In this document: positions 54,370 through 64,000 of the stretch, piece by piece | How the letters are laid out: every line of letters starts with the position of its first letter | Position numbering within the stretch: position 1 is the first letter of the stretch | NCBI GenBank assembly: GCA_958450365.1 | Contig: CAUEEP010000901.1 | Span: forward strand, 248,001-312,000 | Direction: 5' to 3' | Origin: Mesorhabditis belari | Lineage: Eukaryota; Nematoda; Chromadorea; Rhabditida; Rhabditidae | Length of the DNA: 64,000 nucleotides | Notes under the pieces: generated by a model | The model's input: only the letters and a program-made list of their open reading frames with translations | The model's database searches: none | What the model was told of the DNA's origin: nothing | Translations under genes and position numbers: made by a program

Positions 54370-54580
54370 GTACTACGGAACAAGTGGAAGATGTGACCTC
54401 ACACAGTTCAAATATCAACTGGATTGAAAGATTGAGTGCTCAGTGTAATGTTATGAAGTCTTTGGTGTGATCGAATACTTGCTTCACAAAAAAAATGACA
54501 CGTTTATTGCTAAAAGGTTCAATGTCGATACCACGGAAATGAAACAAACAAACAAAAAAAATTGAAACAATCACCTTCAG

Positions 54581-55068
54581 TTGGGTTGGAGTTGAGCGGG
54601 AATTTCGGCTTTGAGAATATTCGTTTCGGACTCGAATTGAAAATGGTCTAGATTTCCTGTAAGTCCAAAAAAAAGCCAGACTTTGGTTTAGCTTTGATCA
54701 GAGGCTAACTTCTGATTTCTTTCACAAGCCTATAGCTTGGTTTGAAGATTTCTAAAACCACGTTCTAGGATCTAGAAGAAGAATGGGTATTAGTCGTTAT
54801 TTCTTCAATATATCAAAGCTTTGATTGAAAGCTTTTAAATCGATTTTATCCTTTTTCATTCCAGGTTTTCTCTCACTTTATCACCCGGAGTTGAGCGGGA
54901 ATTTCGGCTTTGAGGATATTCTTTTCGGACTTGAATTTGTCAAGGTAGAAAAAGAAATTTAGAAAACTGAAAGAAAGATTTATTTAAAAACAATGAAATG
55001 AAATGAAATTTCCAGCGTAATGCCGAGAATTTCGGCGGTGATCCGAACCGAATCTGGTCCTTGTCAAG
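54581..55068 (+). pseudogene. Carboxylesterase (type B) fragments with a duplicated exon
   Basis: Exon-like pieces 54865-54944 and 55016-55068 join in phase to read FLSLYHPELSGNFGFEDILF, then GLEFVKRNAENFGGDPNRI. This is the segment before the nucleophile elbow in alpha/beta-hydrolase carboxylesterases and cholinesterases (GNFGL-DQ--AL-WV--NI--FGGDP). The catalytic GESAG that should follow is absent; the second piece instead ends WSLSR next to GTAGAAAG. A damaged extra copy of the first piece is at 54581-54651 (ELSGNFGFENIRFGLELKMV, then stop). No further exons found. A gene relic. Confidence 0.75.
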
Positions 55069-55069
55069 G

Positions 55070-55725
55070 TAGAAAGATAAATTTTAAAAATTAGAGCAAA
55101 GATTTATTTAAAAACGTCAAATCACAAAATTTCAACAAACTATCAAAGGAGACTCAAAAATTGAGATCAAAGAAGCCTTTTATAGCTTTCATTGTAAAGT
55201 TACTTAACCAACGATCAAGTACGTTTTAAAGGGCACTTTTTAGAAATGCAAGCCGTTAGTTCACTTGTGTAAGGAATGAGAGACTGAACAATCAGGCTTG
55301 TTGGGCAATTTTTCTAGGTCAGACTAGAAGCCAGGCTTTTCTCGATATGCAGAATTCATGGATGAATCTGGCTTAGTCTAGCTTACAGGGCTCGCTTGGA
55401 ACGTCTCGAATGACATAAATGCTACTAACATTTTAACACTGTTTTCACCGTCTTTCCATAGCTGCTTTTTAAGTTCAAAGATGTGAATTAAGATAAGAGT
55501 TTGGGGTGCGACCAGCTTTAACCTTGTCATCGGGGATGAATTTGCTTCAGAATAGCCGAGTAGCACAAAAAGGTTTAAAAGGGTTTCCCCAAAACGCTTA
55601 CAACATAACAGGAAAACGCAGTATCTAACATAAGGGGAATACTCGTGATAAGAGTACAGAACGGATTGATACTTCGTCGATGGTGACACAAATGTTAGTA
55701 AGTTCTTTCTACAGTGTTAAACCAG
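55070..55725. other. Unassigned sequence
   Basis: A 103-codon minus-strand open frame (55378-55689) is hydrophobic in part but has no family motif, no splice context and no start support. I do not call it a gene. Confidence 0.35.
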
Positions 55726-56039
55726 CTACCGTAAATACTGTAATTGGACCCCATTGGGTACTATTTTTTCCCTCCTCCTCTAGGGTGGGGTACTATTAGA
55801 GGGTGGGTCACTATTTTACACCACTATACAAGTTACCAAATCAAGATACATTCAAATAATTTTTTCAAAAGCAAACTTTTTCTCTAGTTTTTATTGGTTT
55901 TAACCATTTGAACCATTTTTATTGGTTTTAACCAACGAAACAGAAACAACTAACAAGCAAAATCAATAGAAACATCCGAATATTAGAGGGCGGGGTACTA
56001 TTAGAGGGGGGGGGGGATCCAATTACAGTATTTACGGTA
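55726..56039. mobile_element. MITE with TACCGTAAATACTGTAATTG ends, different core
   Basis: Terminal repeats match the common family, but the interior (GGGTGGGGTACTATTAGAGG blocks and TTTTTATTGGTTTTAACCA repeats) does not. A subfamily sharing only its ends. Confidence 0.75.
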
Positions 56040-56585
56040 TCTAAACAGGATTTAAAACCTGAAGGGTAGAGCATAAAGTAAATTGAATTTATAATTTTAC
56101 TGTTTATTAGAACAGAACCAAAAATGCAACGATACCCATTATAAAAACAGGATGCGCATGAATAGAAACATCAAAGTCCCCCAAGAACGAAGGCAAAAGC
56201 CCCAACTTCAAAAAGGGCCAGAAGCTCTGCCAAAAAACCCCCCTCCTTCAATCAAGATTAATTTCGGGAAGGGAGAAAAAGACGAAAAAATGCGACGTGA
56301 ATAATGCAAAATAAATGCAAAATAGGAACGCAAAAGGGAAGGAAACGGATGCGGCCTAAGGAAAAATGAGATCAATTGGATTGGATATTCTAAAATTGGA
56401 TACTAATTGGATATTCTAAAATTGGATACTCATTGGATCTTTTAAAATTGAAAGTGCTTAAAGTATTTCAGGATCCTGTAAAACCTAATCACTTGTCTCA
56501 CTATTGAAATCTATTCGTTCCTAGATCTCTTTTTTTCAATTTTCATCCATTTCTAATCCTAACCATTGAATTAAAATAAATTTTG
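56040..56585. other. Unassigned sequence
   Basis: A short ATTGGATACTAATTGGATAT tandem near 56390-56450 and otherwise nothing recognised. Confidence 0.4.
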
Positions 56586-56635
56586 AAAAGATTTGGTTAA
56601 AAAAACGAAAAGTCTAGAAGTAAAAACAGTAAAGA

Positions 56636-57080
56636 AAATAATAATAATACTTTATTCAAACGATAAAGTGAAAGAAATCATAGAGAAATGCACAGTGATA
56701 CTTAATCATACAATACATACTGAAATCAATAAGCCAATTACTTACGGCAAAGAGCCACTAGATCTAAAGCATCGATACGTTTCTTGAATATGAAAAGCGA
56801 CTGAATTTCTCGTATGTCGTTTGGGAGCAAGTTCCATAATATAGCGGCTCTAACGGGAAATGAATTTGATAAAGAGGCATTGGAAGCAAGGGGAATTTGC
56901 AAAAGGAATGAGCCACTTCTGGGCCCTGACCGCGGTTTAAATTTGAAAAAGTCTATAAACAAAGGGCTAATCTGTTTACAACGGAGGATTTTGAAAGTTT
57001 CGACTAAATCAATGACAAAGCGACGATGCTGTAAAGTTTTTAGTTCAAAAAAAGCATGTGGTTTGTCACTGAAAGAAAAT
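56636..57080 (-). mobile_element. LINE 3' end with reverse-transcriptase C-terminal tail
   Basis: On the minus strand an open frame from about 57080 to 56738 ends SNSFPVRAAILWNLLPNDIR, then EIQSLFIFKKRIDALDLVAL and a stop. The S-F-V-R-A---WN-LP--IR----L--FK pattern is the usual tail of non-LTR reverse transcriptase proteins. The 3' UTR follows to TAATAATAATA at 56636. The 5' part, with the RT catalytic motifs, is absent, as in a 5'-truncated insertion. Confidence 0.8.
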
Positions 57081-57088
57081 GAAACTAA

Positions 57089-57236
57089 TATAATAATAAT
57101 ACTTTATTCAAACGATAAAGTGAAAGAAATCATAGAGAAATGCACAGTGATACTTAATCATACAATACATACTGAAATCAATAAGCCAATTACTTACGGC
57201 AAAGAGCCACTAGATCTAAAGCATCTAAAAATCTAA
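57089..57236 (-). mobile_element. Second, shorter LINE 3' end
   Basis: 57089-57227 repeats 56636-56770 almost exactly, including the last codons (DALDLVALCRK) and the TAATAATAATA end. Two insertions of one family lie head to tail in the same orientation. Confidence 0.85.
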
Positions 57237-57580
57237 AGCAGAAAAGAAAAAAAAAAAAGAAAGAATACAAAGCTAAATTTTCGAATTTTTTGGAACAATT
57301 AAAGGCTAGCAAAGAAATAATTAAAAAGAATAAAGGAAAATATTCGAATAAATGAACAGTCATCTGAACAAATAAAAGATAAAAATTGAAAAATTGCAAG
57401 TCTGTCGATTGTCTGTCAATATCGATTAAAAGAGAAATGAACAGAGGAAAGCTTTGATCGCGTTTGAAAATCCGAGATTTCTCCGAGAACCGGATTTCTC
57501 ATCTCTTTTTTCGTCTCTCACACTTTTCGAGTTGCAATTTCTTAAGTTTATTTCCTCTAGAAACTTATTTATCCAGTTAA

Positions 57581-60500
57581 ATGTCGACTACGGGTACGAT
57601 TTTTGGTCTCCTTGGAAGTTGCATTGGATGCATGGCGATGATTGAGGATATGAGGAGGTGAGAAGTTAAGAATGTGTCTCAACCCAGCCCCAACTAGTAG
57701 ACATAGGAAAATTCCAAGCCAAACCTAATTCCACCTTTGTTTTCTCAGCCGATTCCTCTAAAATTTTGTCTACAGATTAGCTTGTAGACGAAATTTCAGA
57801 GCAATCGTCTAAGAAACGGCCGAGAAAACGAAGATGGAATTGGGTTCGGACTGAAATTTTCCCATATTTACTAACTACCGTAAATACTGTAATAGTACCC
57901 CACCCCCACAATGACGGTGCGGAGTGTTGCGTAGTCTAGCTTTGAACGAGTTTTTCTCGACACTGGTTTATGCTACAATGCGCGTTTATTTATCAAAAAA
58001 TAGCTCTGAAATTCAGCTATTTTTTGATACCAAAGACACATTTTTTGAAAGTACGGGCGCTAATAGTAGCGCCACTTCCCCCCCCATAATGACGGTGCGG
58101 AGCGTCGCGTAGTCTAGCTTTGAACGCATTTTTCTTGCCACCCGTTTAAGCTACAGTGTTCGTTTATGTATCAAATGAAAGCTGAAATTCAGGGCTATTT
58201 TTTGATACTAAGCATGTATTTTTAGGAATTATGGACGCTTAGAAAAAAATGAAATACTAAAAAACTTTTGCGACTACGCGACTGTACGAGGGGGGTGGGG
58301 TCCAATTACAGTATTTACGGTAGGTATTTCAATAAAAGTAAAGCCTGTAAGCTGAACCGAAATCGTTTAAACTTTGCTTTAAAAAAACTTTCTGAAAGTT
58401 ATCTCATTGATTTATTATAGTCTATAGTTTATAATCATTGACACCTTTTCCCATTAGCAATCTAACTTTGAGCTCAAATTTCTTGGTGTTAGGCTGTTCA
58501 ATTTATAAATTCTTGATATCATTAGATGCGTCAAGCATTTCTCTGTCGATTGGTATAAAAAATATTAAAATTGAACAGCTCTACACCAAGATATTTGAGT
58601 TCAAAGTTGGATTACCAATAGCGGGCATGGTTGTAGGACCTTTTATACGCCCCCCGCTCCCTTTGCCATTAGCAATCAAACTTTAAGCTCAAATTTCTTA
58701 GTGTTAAGTTGTCAAATCTCCATATTTTTGATATTATTATATTCGCCAAGTCTTTCTCTATCGATTGGTATAAAAATGATTTCAATTGAACAGCTAAACA
58801 CGAAGAAATTTGAGTTCAAAGTTAGATTGCCAATGGCAAAATGGGCGATTCGAAAATCTTGCTTTTGTCTGTGAAAAATTGTTACAATATATCTTTTTTC
58901 ATTGTCTTAATTTTAGACAAGAAGCCCAAACAGTCCAATTGATCAATGTGGCTGGCTTTGGTGCTTGTGCTCTTTATGGCCTCATTTGGACATCGAAATT
59001 CTTCACAGTTAAGAATAAAATCCCAATGAGGTGAAAGCAGAAGCCCTTCCTTCTCATAGACTTCGAAAACACTTTGAAATTAGAAATTTCAACGCCATTT
59101 CAGTGCCTACTTCCCTCTAGTGATCCTCTCTTGTTTCACCAATCAACTCAACATGCAAGCGCTTAGCTTTTACTTGCCATTTCCTCTACATATTGTTTTA
59201 CGATCAGTAAGAGATTCTTAGATTCTTAGATTCTTAGATTATCAGATTCTTAGATTCTTAGATCTTTAGATTCTTAGATTATCAGATTCTTTGATTTTAA
59301 AGCATTATCAATTGAATTCAGATCAATTGCAGGGTTCTCTAATCACTTCACTAACTCTCGATGTATTTTGGCTGAAAAAGCGATACTCATCCAGGAAATA
59401 TATCTCGGTTTTTCTTGTAACAACTGGAATAATCACTTGTACATTGGCTTCTTCGCAAAAAGTGTGAGAAAACCTATTGCTCTTTATTTTTATCTATGAT
59501 TTCTTTTCAGAAAACCAATCAACAACTGCATGAACATTTTGGGGAAATGCTATTTGGTAAAGATTTTTTTTGCATAAAATTTGTGTACAAAGTTAACGAT
59601 GAGTTTTTTGCTTTCTATGAAATATCATTTTTCTTGAAACTAGAATCATAGAAAAGCTAGAATTCTATAATTCTATAATTCTACTAATCCTAGAATTCTA
59701 GTAATTCTATAATTCTATTGGGTTGGGGAGAATGAGTCGGCGCCGAAAATGAAAAAAATGTCTAAAACTTCTATTCGACTTCGTCAAATAATATGCGTTT
59801 GATACTCATAGAATGGTTAACTAATTCTCTACAAAATGACATTTAAAAGAAAATTCAAACAGCGCCTCCGCTCAAGAAAAAGGCATTTTTTCACAAAAAC
59901 TACAAACTGTGATCTAGAAAAAACCATTGGTGGGATCTTCCTGCAAATTTGGCAACTTAAGTAATTCAATGTGCTCTATCTTTTTTATATAAACACCAAA
60001 GAAGGTTTCTGTGAAAGAAACTGTTCAAATGATGAGTCGGACTCTTTGCCATTTTAACCAGCTGCGTTTGGAAGTTCATAAACTCCACGAAAGAAAAGCT
60101 TTGTGGAATCTCTCAAAAGTGATTTTGTAGAGAAATAGTGGATCCTTTTGATCAAACCAAACGTATGTTTAAAGAAGGCTTTATGTGTGCAAAAAGTCCC
60201 TTTAAAGTTTGGCGCCGACTCATTCTCCCCAACCCAATAGTAATTCTATAATTCTAGAATCATAGAATTCTATAATTCTATAATTCTAAAATTCTAAAAT
60301 TCTAAAATTCTATAATTCTATAATTCTGAAATTCTATAATTCTAAAATTCTAAAATTCTATAATTCTAAAATTCTATAATTCTATAGAAGGAGAGCGTGC
60401 TTAAATGTTCACAGCACTGAACCATTGAAAACCCCAAACCCAACGGCCCTCTTTAGGGCCACAAATGATAGAATTTTAAAATGGAATCATGAACAAGACT

Positions 60501-62323
60501 CTAAATATAAGGAGTTCTGTCAAATCAATGCTCTGAAACTAAAAGTTTGTCAAGAAACTCTAAATGAACTTCCGAGCGAACTCCATGTCTATAATTCTAT
60601 AATTCTATAATTCTAAAGTTCTATGACTAGTTTCTAGTAAAATTGAAATGTTCAATTGAATTGTGCTTGAATTTCTCTTTCTCCTCAAAGATTACGATTA
60701 CTATAGTTGAAAGGCTCTCCAGCTAAAAGGCGACTTTCCAGGTGTTTTCCTCTCAGTAACCTCTCTTTTTGGTGCTTCACTTCTTTCCATCAAACAAAGT
60801 GATCTTTTCAAGAAACATGGAAGACATGTTGATGAAGCTTTTTTCAATTTGGTAAGCAATTAGAGTCCAAATTTTAAAGCCAATTTCACTAGGAAACTGC
60901 TTCAACTAAGCATCGATATTGAAAAATAGAAATGTCACCTTGAAATTCGAGGGAATAGATGTTTTTCAGTTTTACATAGTATTAAATTTCAAGAATAATC
61001 TCTAAACGAAAAACAATGCCGCCACGGTATAGGGCCGATTAACTCACCCGAGGCAACCGATTGGATGGTGTGGTGGATAGTGGGCCCGCCTGTGGTTCGA
61101 ACCCCCGACTCCATCCCCTTGGTTCGAATCCACCTGCTGTCCTTTTCTTCCTCCTTTTTGTTTTTTCATTCAATAAAACAATTTTTAGTTATTTTAAAGT
61201 GTCTATAAACAGTAAGAAGGTAAATAGACCTATATCCTAAATCCTAGAGTTATTGGAGCATTCATAGTTGGGTACGAACTGTACAAGGATTGAAAAATTG
61301 ATCCATTTGAAATTTCTAGTATTCAATCAATTTCTAAGAAAAGACTTTCAGCATTTCTTCGGTCTCCTCTGCCTTTTCCCATGGTTTTTCCAAATGAAAA
61401 AAGCAATGGGCGCAATGATTGATAGCCCGAATTTGAATCTTTTCGATGAATCATTTGGACCAAAACTTGTCATCGAATTGATCACAATGAGTCTATTTCA
61501 GTAAGCTTTCAGTAAAGCAGTAAAGAAAAAATCCTCCAATCCTTCTCGTACAGATTTTTCTGTCTCCGATCCGTTTTCCGATTGAACGCTTTGGTGGAAC
61601 CGTTGACACTGATTTTGGTGCTGACACTGAGGAAATTTCTCTCGCTTATCTTCTCGATCTTTTACTTTCAGGTAAGAGATTTGAGAGTGATTGATAGACG
61701 AGGAAGTGAGCGAGTTAAATGAAATACAAAATGAGGTCACTTGTTTTTCATTTCACTTGTTTAACCGTTAAACGGTACTTCCTGTACTTCCAGATACTCT
61801 GAAAAGCTACATTTGAAAGCTTTTTTCGAGATACTTTAAAGGTTGACTAATCCATCATAAAAACATAAAACCTTTACAGATCTCAGCTACCGTAATCCGT
61901 AAGCAAAAGAAAGATCAAGTCCGGCTACGGCAGCTAGAGCTACGGTAGCTAGAGCTACGGTAACTAGAGCCACGGTAGCTAGAGCAAGTTTTAAAAAGCC
62001 TACTCAACTAGAAAAGCTCTCAAGTTGAATTGAATTTATTGTTTTATAGATGGCATTCCTTAGAGCACTTAATTGAAATGGGAAAAGTTCAAAAAACTTG
62101 TTTACTCTTTAACAAATTTGTACTCTTAACAAATTTGTACTCTTAACAAATTTGTACTCTTAACAAAAACGTGTACTCTTATCAAATTCCATTCCAGAAT
62201 CCGTTCACTTTTCTACACTGGTTTGGGACATTTTTTGTCTTTTTCGGTGCAATTCTTTTTGAGGATGTTCTCGTGAAAAAAGTCTATAAAGAAAAAACGT
62301 TTGTCAATAAATGCATTATATAA
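57581..62323 (+). CDS. SLC35B4: SLC35B4-like nucleotide-sugar transporter, 9 exons
   Basis: A multi-pass Golgi/ER antiporter. The vertebrate SLC35B4 protein carries UDP-xylose and UDP-GlcNAc, which feed glycan synthesis. Exons in phase: 57581-57657, 58917-59030, 59104-59206, 59333-59461, 59511-59556, 60742-60851, 61352-61500, 61554-61671, 62198-62323, giving 323 aa. Family matches run the whole length: PFPLHIVLRSGSLITSLTLD, WLKKRYSSRKYISV, GIITCTLAS, the KKHGRHVDEAFFN loop, LRKFLSLIFSIFYFQ, then NPFTFLHWFGTFFVF. The length equals that of the vertebrate protein within a few residues. A TTATCCAG acceptor lies 4 bases before the ATG, so SL trans-splicing is possible. An AATAAA overlaps the last codons. 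A partial copy lies at 53975-54288. Substrate is inferred from the family. The C-terminus lacks an obvious retrieval signal. Confidence 0.93.
57690..57860. mobile_element. Small palindromic MITE, second copy
   Basis: CCTAATTCCACCTTTGTTTT and the complementary AAAACGAAGATGGAATTGGG bound it. Same family as 27990-28160. Inside transporter intron 1. Confidence 0.7.
57877..58322. mobile_element. Composite MITE, TACCGTAAATACTG family
   Basis: Left end TACCGTAAATACTGTAATAG, right end TTACAGTATTTACGGTA. The core (CATAATGACGGTGCGGAG, TAGTCTAGCTTTGAACG) is present twice, so one copy inserted into or fused with another. Confidence 0.8.
58449..58845. repeat. Two tandem foldback units in transporter intron 1
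   Basis: CTTTGAGCTCAAATTTCTTGG is mirrored by TTTGAGTTCAAAGTTGGATT at about 58600, and a second such unit spans about 58665-58845. The second ends about 70 bp before exon 2. Confidence 0.7.
59212..59300. repeat. 8-bp tandem AGATTCTT
   Basis: About nine units directly after the donor of transporter exon 3. Confidence 0.85.
59640..60625. repeat. AATTCTATAATTCTA satellite in transporter intron 5
   Basis: Arrays of ATTCTATA/ATTCTAAA at 59640-59716, 60240-60385 and 60590-60625 surround a mariner-like element and a 200-bp unique piece. The first two blocks were clearly one array before the insertion. Confidence 0.85.
59718..60237. mobile_element. Mariner-like element inserted in the satellite
   Basis: 520 bp, TTGGGTTGGGGAGAATGAGT at the left and its complement at the right, flanked by TA on both sides. 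GGCGCCGA follows each end. No transposase frame. Confidence 0.85.
61063..61142 (+). tRNA. tRNA-like sequence, probably a pseudogene
   Basis: GGATGGT and GCTGTCC can form a seven-pair acceptor stem with G-U pairs. Two GGTTCGAA boxes are present (61093 and 61120), but the T-stem next to the second pairs only three bases and no standard anticodon arm can be drawn. A CCA-like tail is absent. It lies in a transporter intron. Confidence 0.35.
61885..61995. repeat. Short AGCTAGAGCTACGGT tandem
   Basis: Four units of TAGAGCTACGGTAGC in transporter intron 8. Confidence 0.8.
62108..62172. repeat. 16-bp tandem ACTCTTAACAAATTTGT
   Basis: Three to four units, about 25 bp before the last transporter exon. 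Confidence 0.8.
62306..62311 (+). terminator. Polyadenylation signal AATAAA of the transporter gene
   Basis: AATAAA overlaps the final codons, 12 bases before the end of the stop codon. With only 68 bases to the convergent gene, the 3' ends must be very short or overlap. Confidence 0.5.
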
Positions 62324-62333
62324 ATCGAAATTC

Positions 62334-62339
62334 TTTATT
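62334..62339 (-). terminator. Polyadenylation signal AATAAA of the DEG/ENaC gene
   Basis: TTTATT on the plus strand reads AATAAA on the minus strand, 53 bases beyond the stop codon at 62392. Confidence 0.5.
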
Positions 62340-62391
62340 CTTTACCCGATAGCACACGTATTTTAAAGAAAGATCTTTTTAAAGAAAAAGA

Positions 62392-63782
62392 TCATCCCTT
62401 TACGAGAATCGAACAGAGCATGATAATCAAAAAGGCGAATTCGATAAAAGTGACAATCGAGATTCCACAGAGGACACCAAGAATTCCGCCGAGATTTCCG
62501 AGGAATGTGTTGAACTGGAAATGAAATTTGTAGAAAACAGAGAAATTCCCTCAAAAGTTTAGCCATAGTACTTTTGTCTCTGTACTTTTCTCTCTGTACT
62601 TTTGTCTGTACTTTTGTCTCTGCACTTTTCTCTCTGTACTTTTCTCTCTGTACTTTTGTTCTTTATTCCTCAACCAGCAAAGAACGCCGCGGAAAAATAA
62701 AACCCATCCAAATGACTAAAACTACCGTAACCCATATTAAGCTTTGCCCCTTTTTAAAAATGGACCTACAAATCAGATTCCCCATAGCTGAAAACCCCCG
62801 GGAGAAAAATATCGCGCGCAAAAAGCTTTGCCTTTCAACCGATAGAGTAAACCTCATTACGGAGCGTCGCGTTTGTGCACAGGCGGACTGACAGACAGAC
62901 GTCCCTTCTGTTTTATCTATGGTAGATTCATTGACAACTTCGACAGCATTTACGGCTTATTGATACAGTTAAATTTGAGCCAGAAATTGCTGCCAACGAT
63001 TTGACATCGTGGCGCCAAAAGGACCATCTCAGAATTTCATCAGACTCCTGACACTTCCCCAACCACTTTTTAGGGCCCGCTCGGTTATTGTTAAACCTCA
63101 AATTTTGGTGATGAAACCTAACTTGGGTAATTAAACCGAAATTTTAGGGTCGCTTTCTGGATTGCTATCCGCTCCGCGTGCCAGATGGAGAGCGATTACG
63201 CGGCCGCACAAAGGACATTTTGCAGATTTTTCTTTTAGCTTTTACATTGCTTAAAAAGAAGATATTTAGCTTGAAATTTGTGGCCGGGGGTTTTCAGGGT
63301 CGGTGAATCGATTGAAGCTTTTCATTTCATTGAACCAATCAATTGGAACTGTAGTCTAATTGGGTCTAATTGGTCGAAACGTTGGTTTTAGAAACTGCCT
63401 CCAAAAAACTCACACTCATCACCGGTGTCTCCACATAGATCAATCTGGTCAATGATTTGAAGTTCACCTGAAAAATTTCGCTTATAAAATTTGGCTACCT
63501 TGGCTAATTTTGGAATTAAACCTCAATTTTCACTGTATCGAGAAAAGTCGTTTCACAAGCGGACACATTTGAGGCGAATGAGCACTCGTAGATCTGTAAT
63601 GGATAGAGAAATGAAGGTAAAAACAATGGATTTCTATCTAATTATCATCAGAAAATCGATTTAAATCAAATAATCGATCAATTTCTACAATTTATTAAGA
63701 TTAATTACTTCTTTTAGATATGGAGCCGATGACCAAGAGACGTCGAATTGCGAATAGAGACAAGGCTGCGGGCAGGAACAAC
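62392..63782 (-). CDS. DEG/ENaC sodium channel subunit, C-terminal part
   Basis: The last four exons of an amiloride-type (degenerin/ENaC/ASIC) cation channel subunit: 63709-63782, 63522-63593, 63414-63467, 62392-62514 (minus strand), all in phase. The first reads CSCPQPCLYSQFDVSWSSAP, the end of the extracellular cysteine-rich domain with the family's C-x-CPxPC motif. The next two give CSFASNVSACETTFLDTVKI and VNFKSLTRLIYVETPVMS, the strand leading into TM2. The last exon begins FNTFLGNLGGILGVLCGISI, then VTFIEFAFLIIM, which fits the conserved L-x-GGxLGL-xGxS-x-T-xE pore and TM2 segment. The intracellular tail is very short (CSILVKG). The 5' exons lie beyond the right edge. Its 3' end is 68 bp from that of the transporter. 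The intron at 62515-63413 holds a Helitron-like end and an SL-like sequence. Confidence 0.88.
62565..62655. repeat. TGTACTTTTGTCTC tandem
   Basis: Six to seven units of TCTCTGTACTTTTG in the DEG/ENaC intron. The open frame across it is a by-product. Confidence 0.85.
62660..62928 (-). mobile_element. Possible Helitron-like 5' end fragment
   Basis: Read on the minus strand from 62928: TCTACCATAGATAAAACAG, then GACGTCTGTCTGTCAGTCCG. This layout (TC start, A/T-rich block, repeated TCTGTC) is common at animal Helitron 5' ends. No CTRR end was identified. Confidence 0.4.
63060..63137 (-). ncRNA. SL-like RNA gene or pseudogene inside a DEG/ENaC intron
   Basis: On the minus strand GGTTTAATTACCCAAGTTAG starts at 63137 and is followed by GT. 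It agrees with SL1 for 18 bases and then reads AG two bases early. Downstream, AAATTTGAGG and AACAATAACC occur, but no convincing Sm site plus 3' hairpin. CTGGCAC (plus-strand GTGCCAG at 63179-63185) stands 41 bases upstream, as in the 15-16 kb copies. Either a divergent SL gene with a 20-nt leader or a relic. Confidence 0.5.
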
Positions 63783-64000
63783 CTGCAATTCATTTCCTCC
63801 TTCTAAAGTATGCCCAAGTTACCGTAGCCCCTAACAAGCTATCCCTCTAACATAGGTATTTCACTTTACAGTAAGATATGGAAGAAATTATCTAGGTTAC
63901 TGTAGCTAGTCGGGTCACAGACTACGGACGAGCTTGATTTGACTTGATTTGATTTGGACAAGCTTGATTTCTTCTGGCAAACCAGTTTTGTGAAATGTAG
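63783..64000. other. Right edge of the window, intron of the DEG/ENaC gene
   Basis: Contains a GCTTGATTTGACTTGATTTG tandem near 63932-63972. No exon recognised. Confidence 0.4.

Noticed and set aside
55378..55689. 103-codon hydrophobic minus-strand frame, possible receptor fragment
   Set aside because: No conserved residues, no splice-compatible neighbours, and it overlaps no conserved block; the length is possible by chance in this composition.
1..64000. CRISPR arrays or bacterial operons
   Set aside because: Tandem repeats here lack unique spacers of constant length, and spliced eukaryotic genes fill the window.

Overview
The window is AT-rich, intron-rich nuclear DNA from a nematode, most likely of order Rhabditida. 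The key evidence is a cluster of spliced-leader (SL) RNA genes at 15.3-16.5 kb. The best copy (15944-16038) carries a 22-nt leader that reads as identical to nematode SL1, followed by a GT donor, a stem-loop, an Sm-type site and a 3' hairpin. Introns are GT-AG with TTTCAG-like acceptors, often 41-54 nt long. The gene families (invertebrate ligand-gated channels, an NPY-type receptor, a DEG/ENaC channel) fit the same assignment. I cannot name the species.

Layout. 1-2.6 kb: decayed repeats, a foldback element and an 18-bp minisatellite. 2681-12215 (+): an anion-type Cys-loop receptor gene of 19 exons whose introns hold many transposons and a duplicated last exon. 12.4-15.2 kb: MITEs and a mariner remnant split by a second element. 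15.3-16.5 kb: SL RNA genes and a tRNA-Pro. 17-36 kb: gene-poor, with foldback elements (two with clear 8-bp target duplications), minisatellites, a 3-kb inverted repeat, a piggyBac-type remnant and a tRNA-Met. 36951-42791 (+): an NPY/NPF-like GPCR in 10 exons. 43-46 kb: nested transposons and repeats. 46.1-48.3 kb (-): a small membrane or secreted protein and a two-exon protein with a possible F-box. 48.6-49.2 kb: a DD37D (maT-type) transposase pseudogene. 50116-53465 (-): a nicotinic-like Cys-loop subunit in 10 exons. 53.8-55.1 kb: a pseudogene copy of part of an SLC35B4-like gene and carboxylesterase fragments. 56.6-57.2 kb: two LINE 3' ends. 57581-62323 (+): an SLC35B4-like nucleotide-sugar transporter in 9 exons. 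62392-63782 (-): the 3' part of a DEG/ENaC channel, tail to tail with the transporter, with a fourth SL-like sequence in one intron.

Several genes would act together in neurons or muscle (two ligand-gated channels, one neuropeptide receptor, one DEG/ENaC channel), but nothing suggests co-regulation beyond proximity. I assembled the exon models by hand from reading frame, phase and family motifs; no alignment or RNA data were used. Two stretches (about 30.99-31.50 kb and 37.02-37.45 kb) look like low-quality homopolymer-rich assembly rather than biology.
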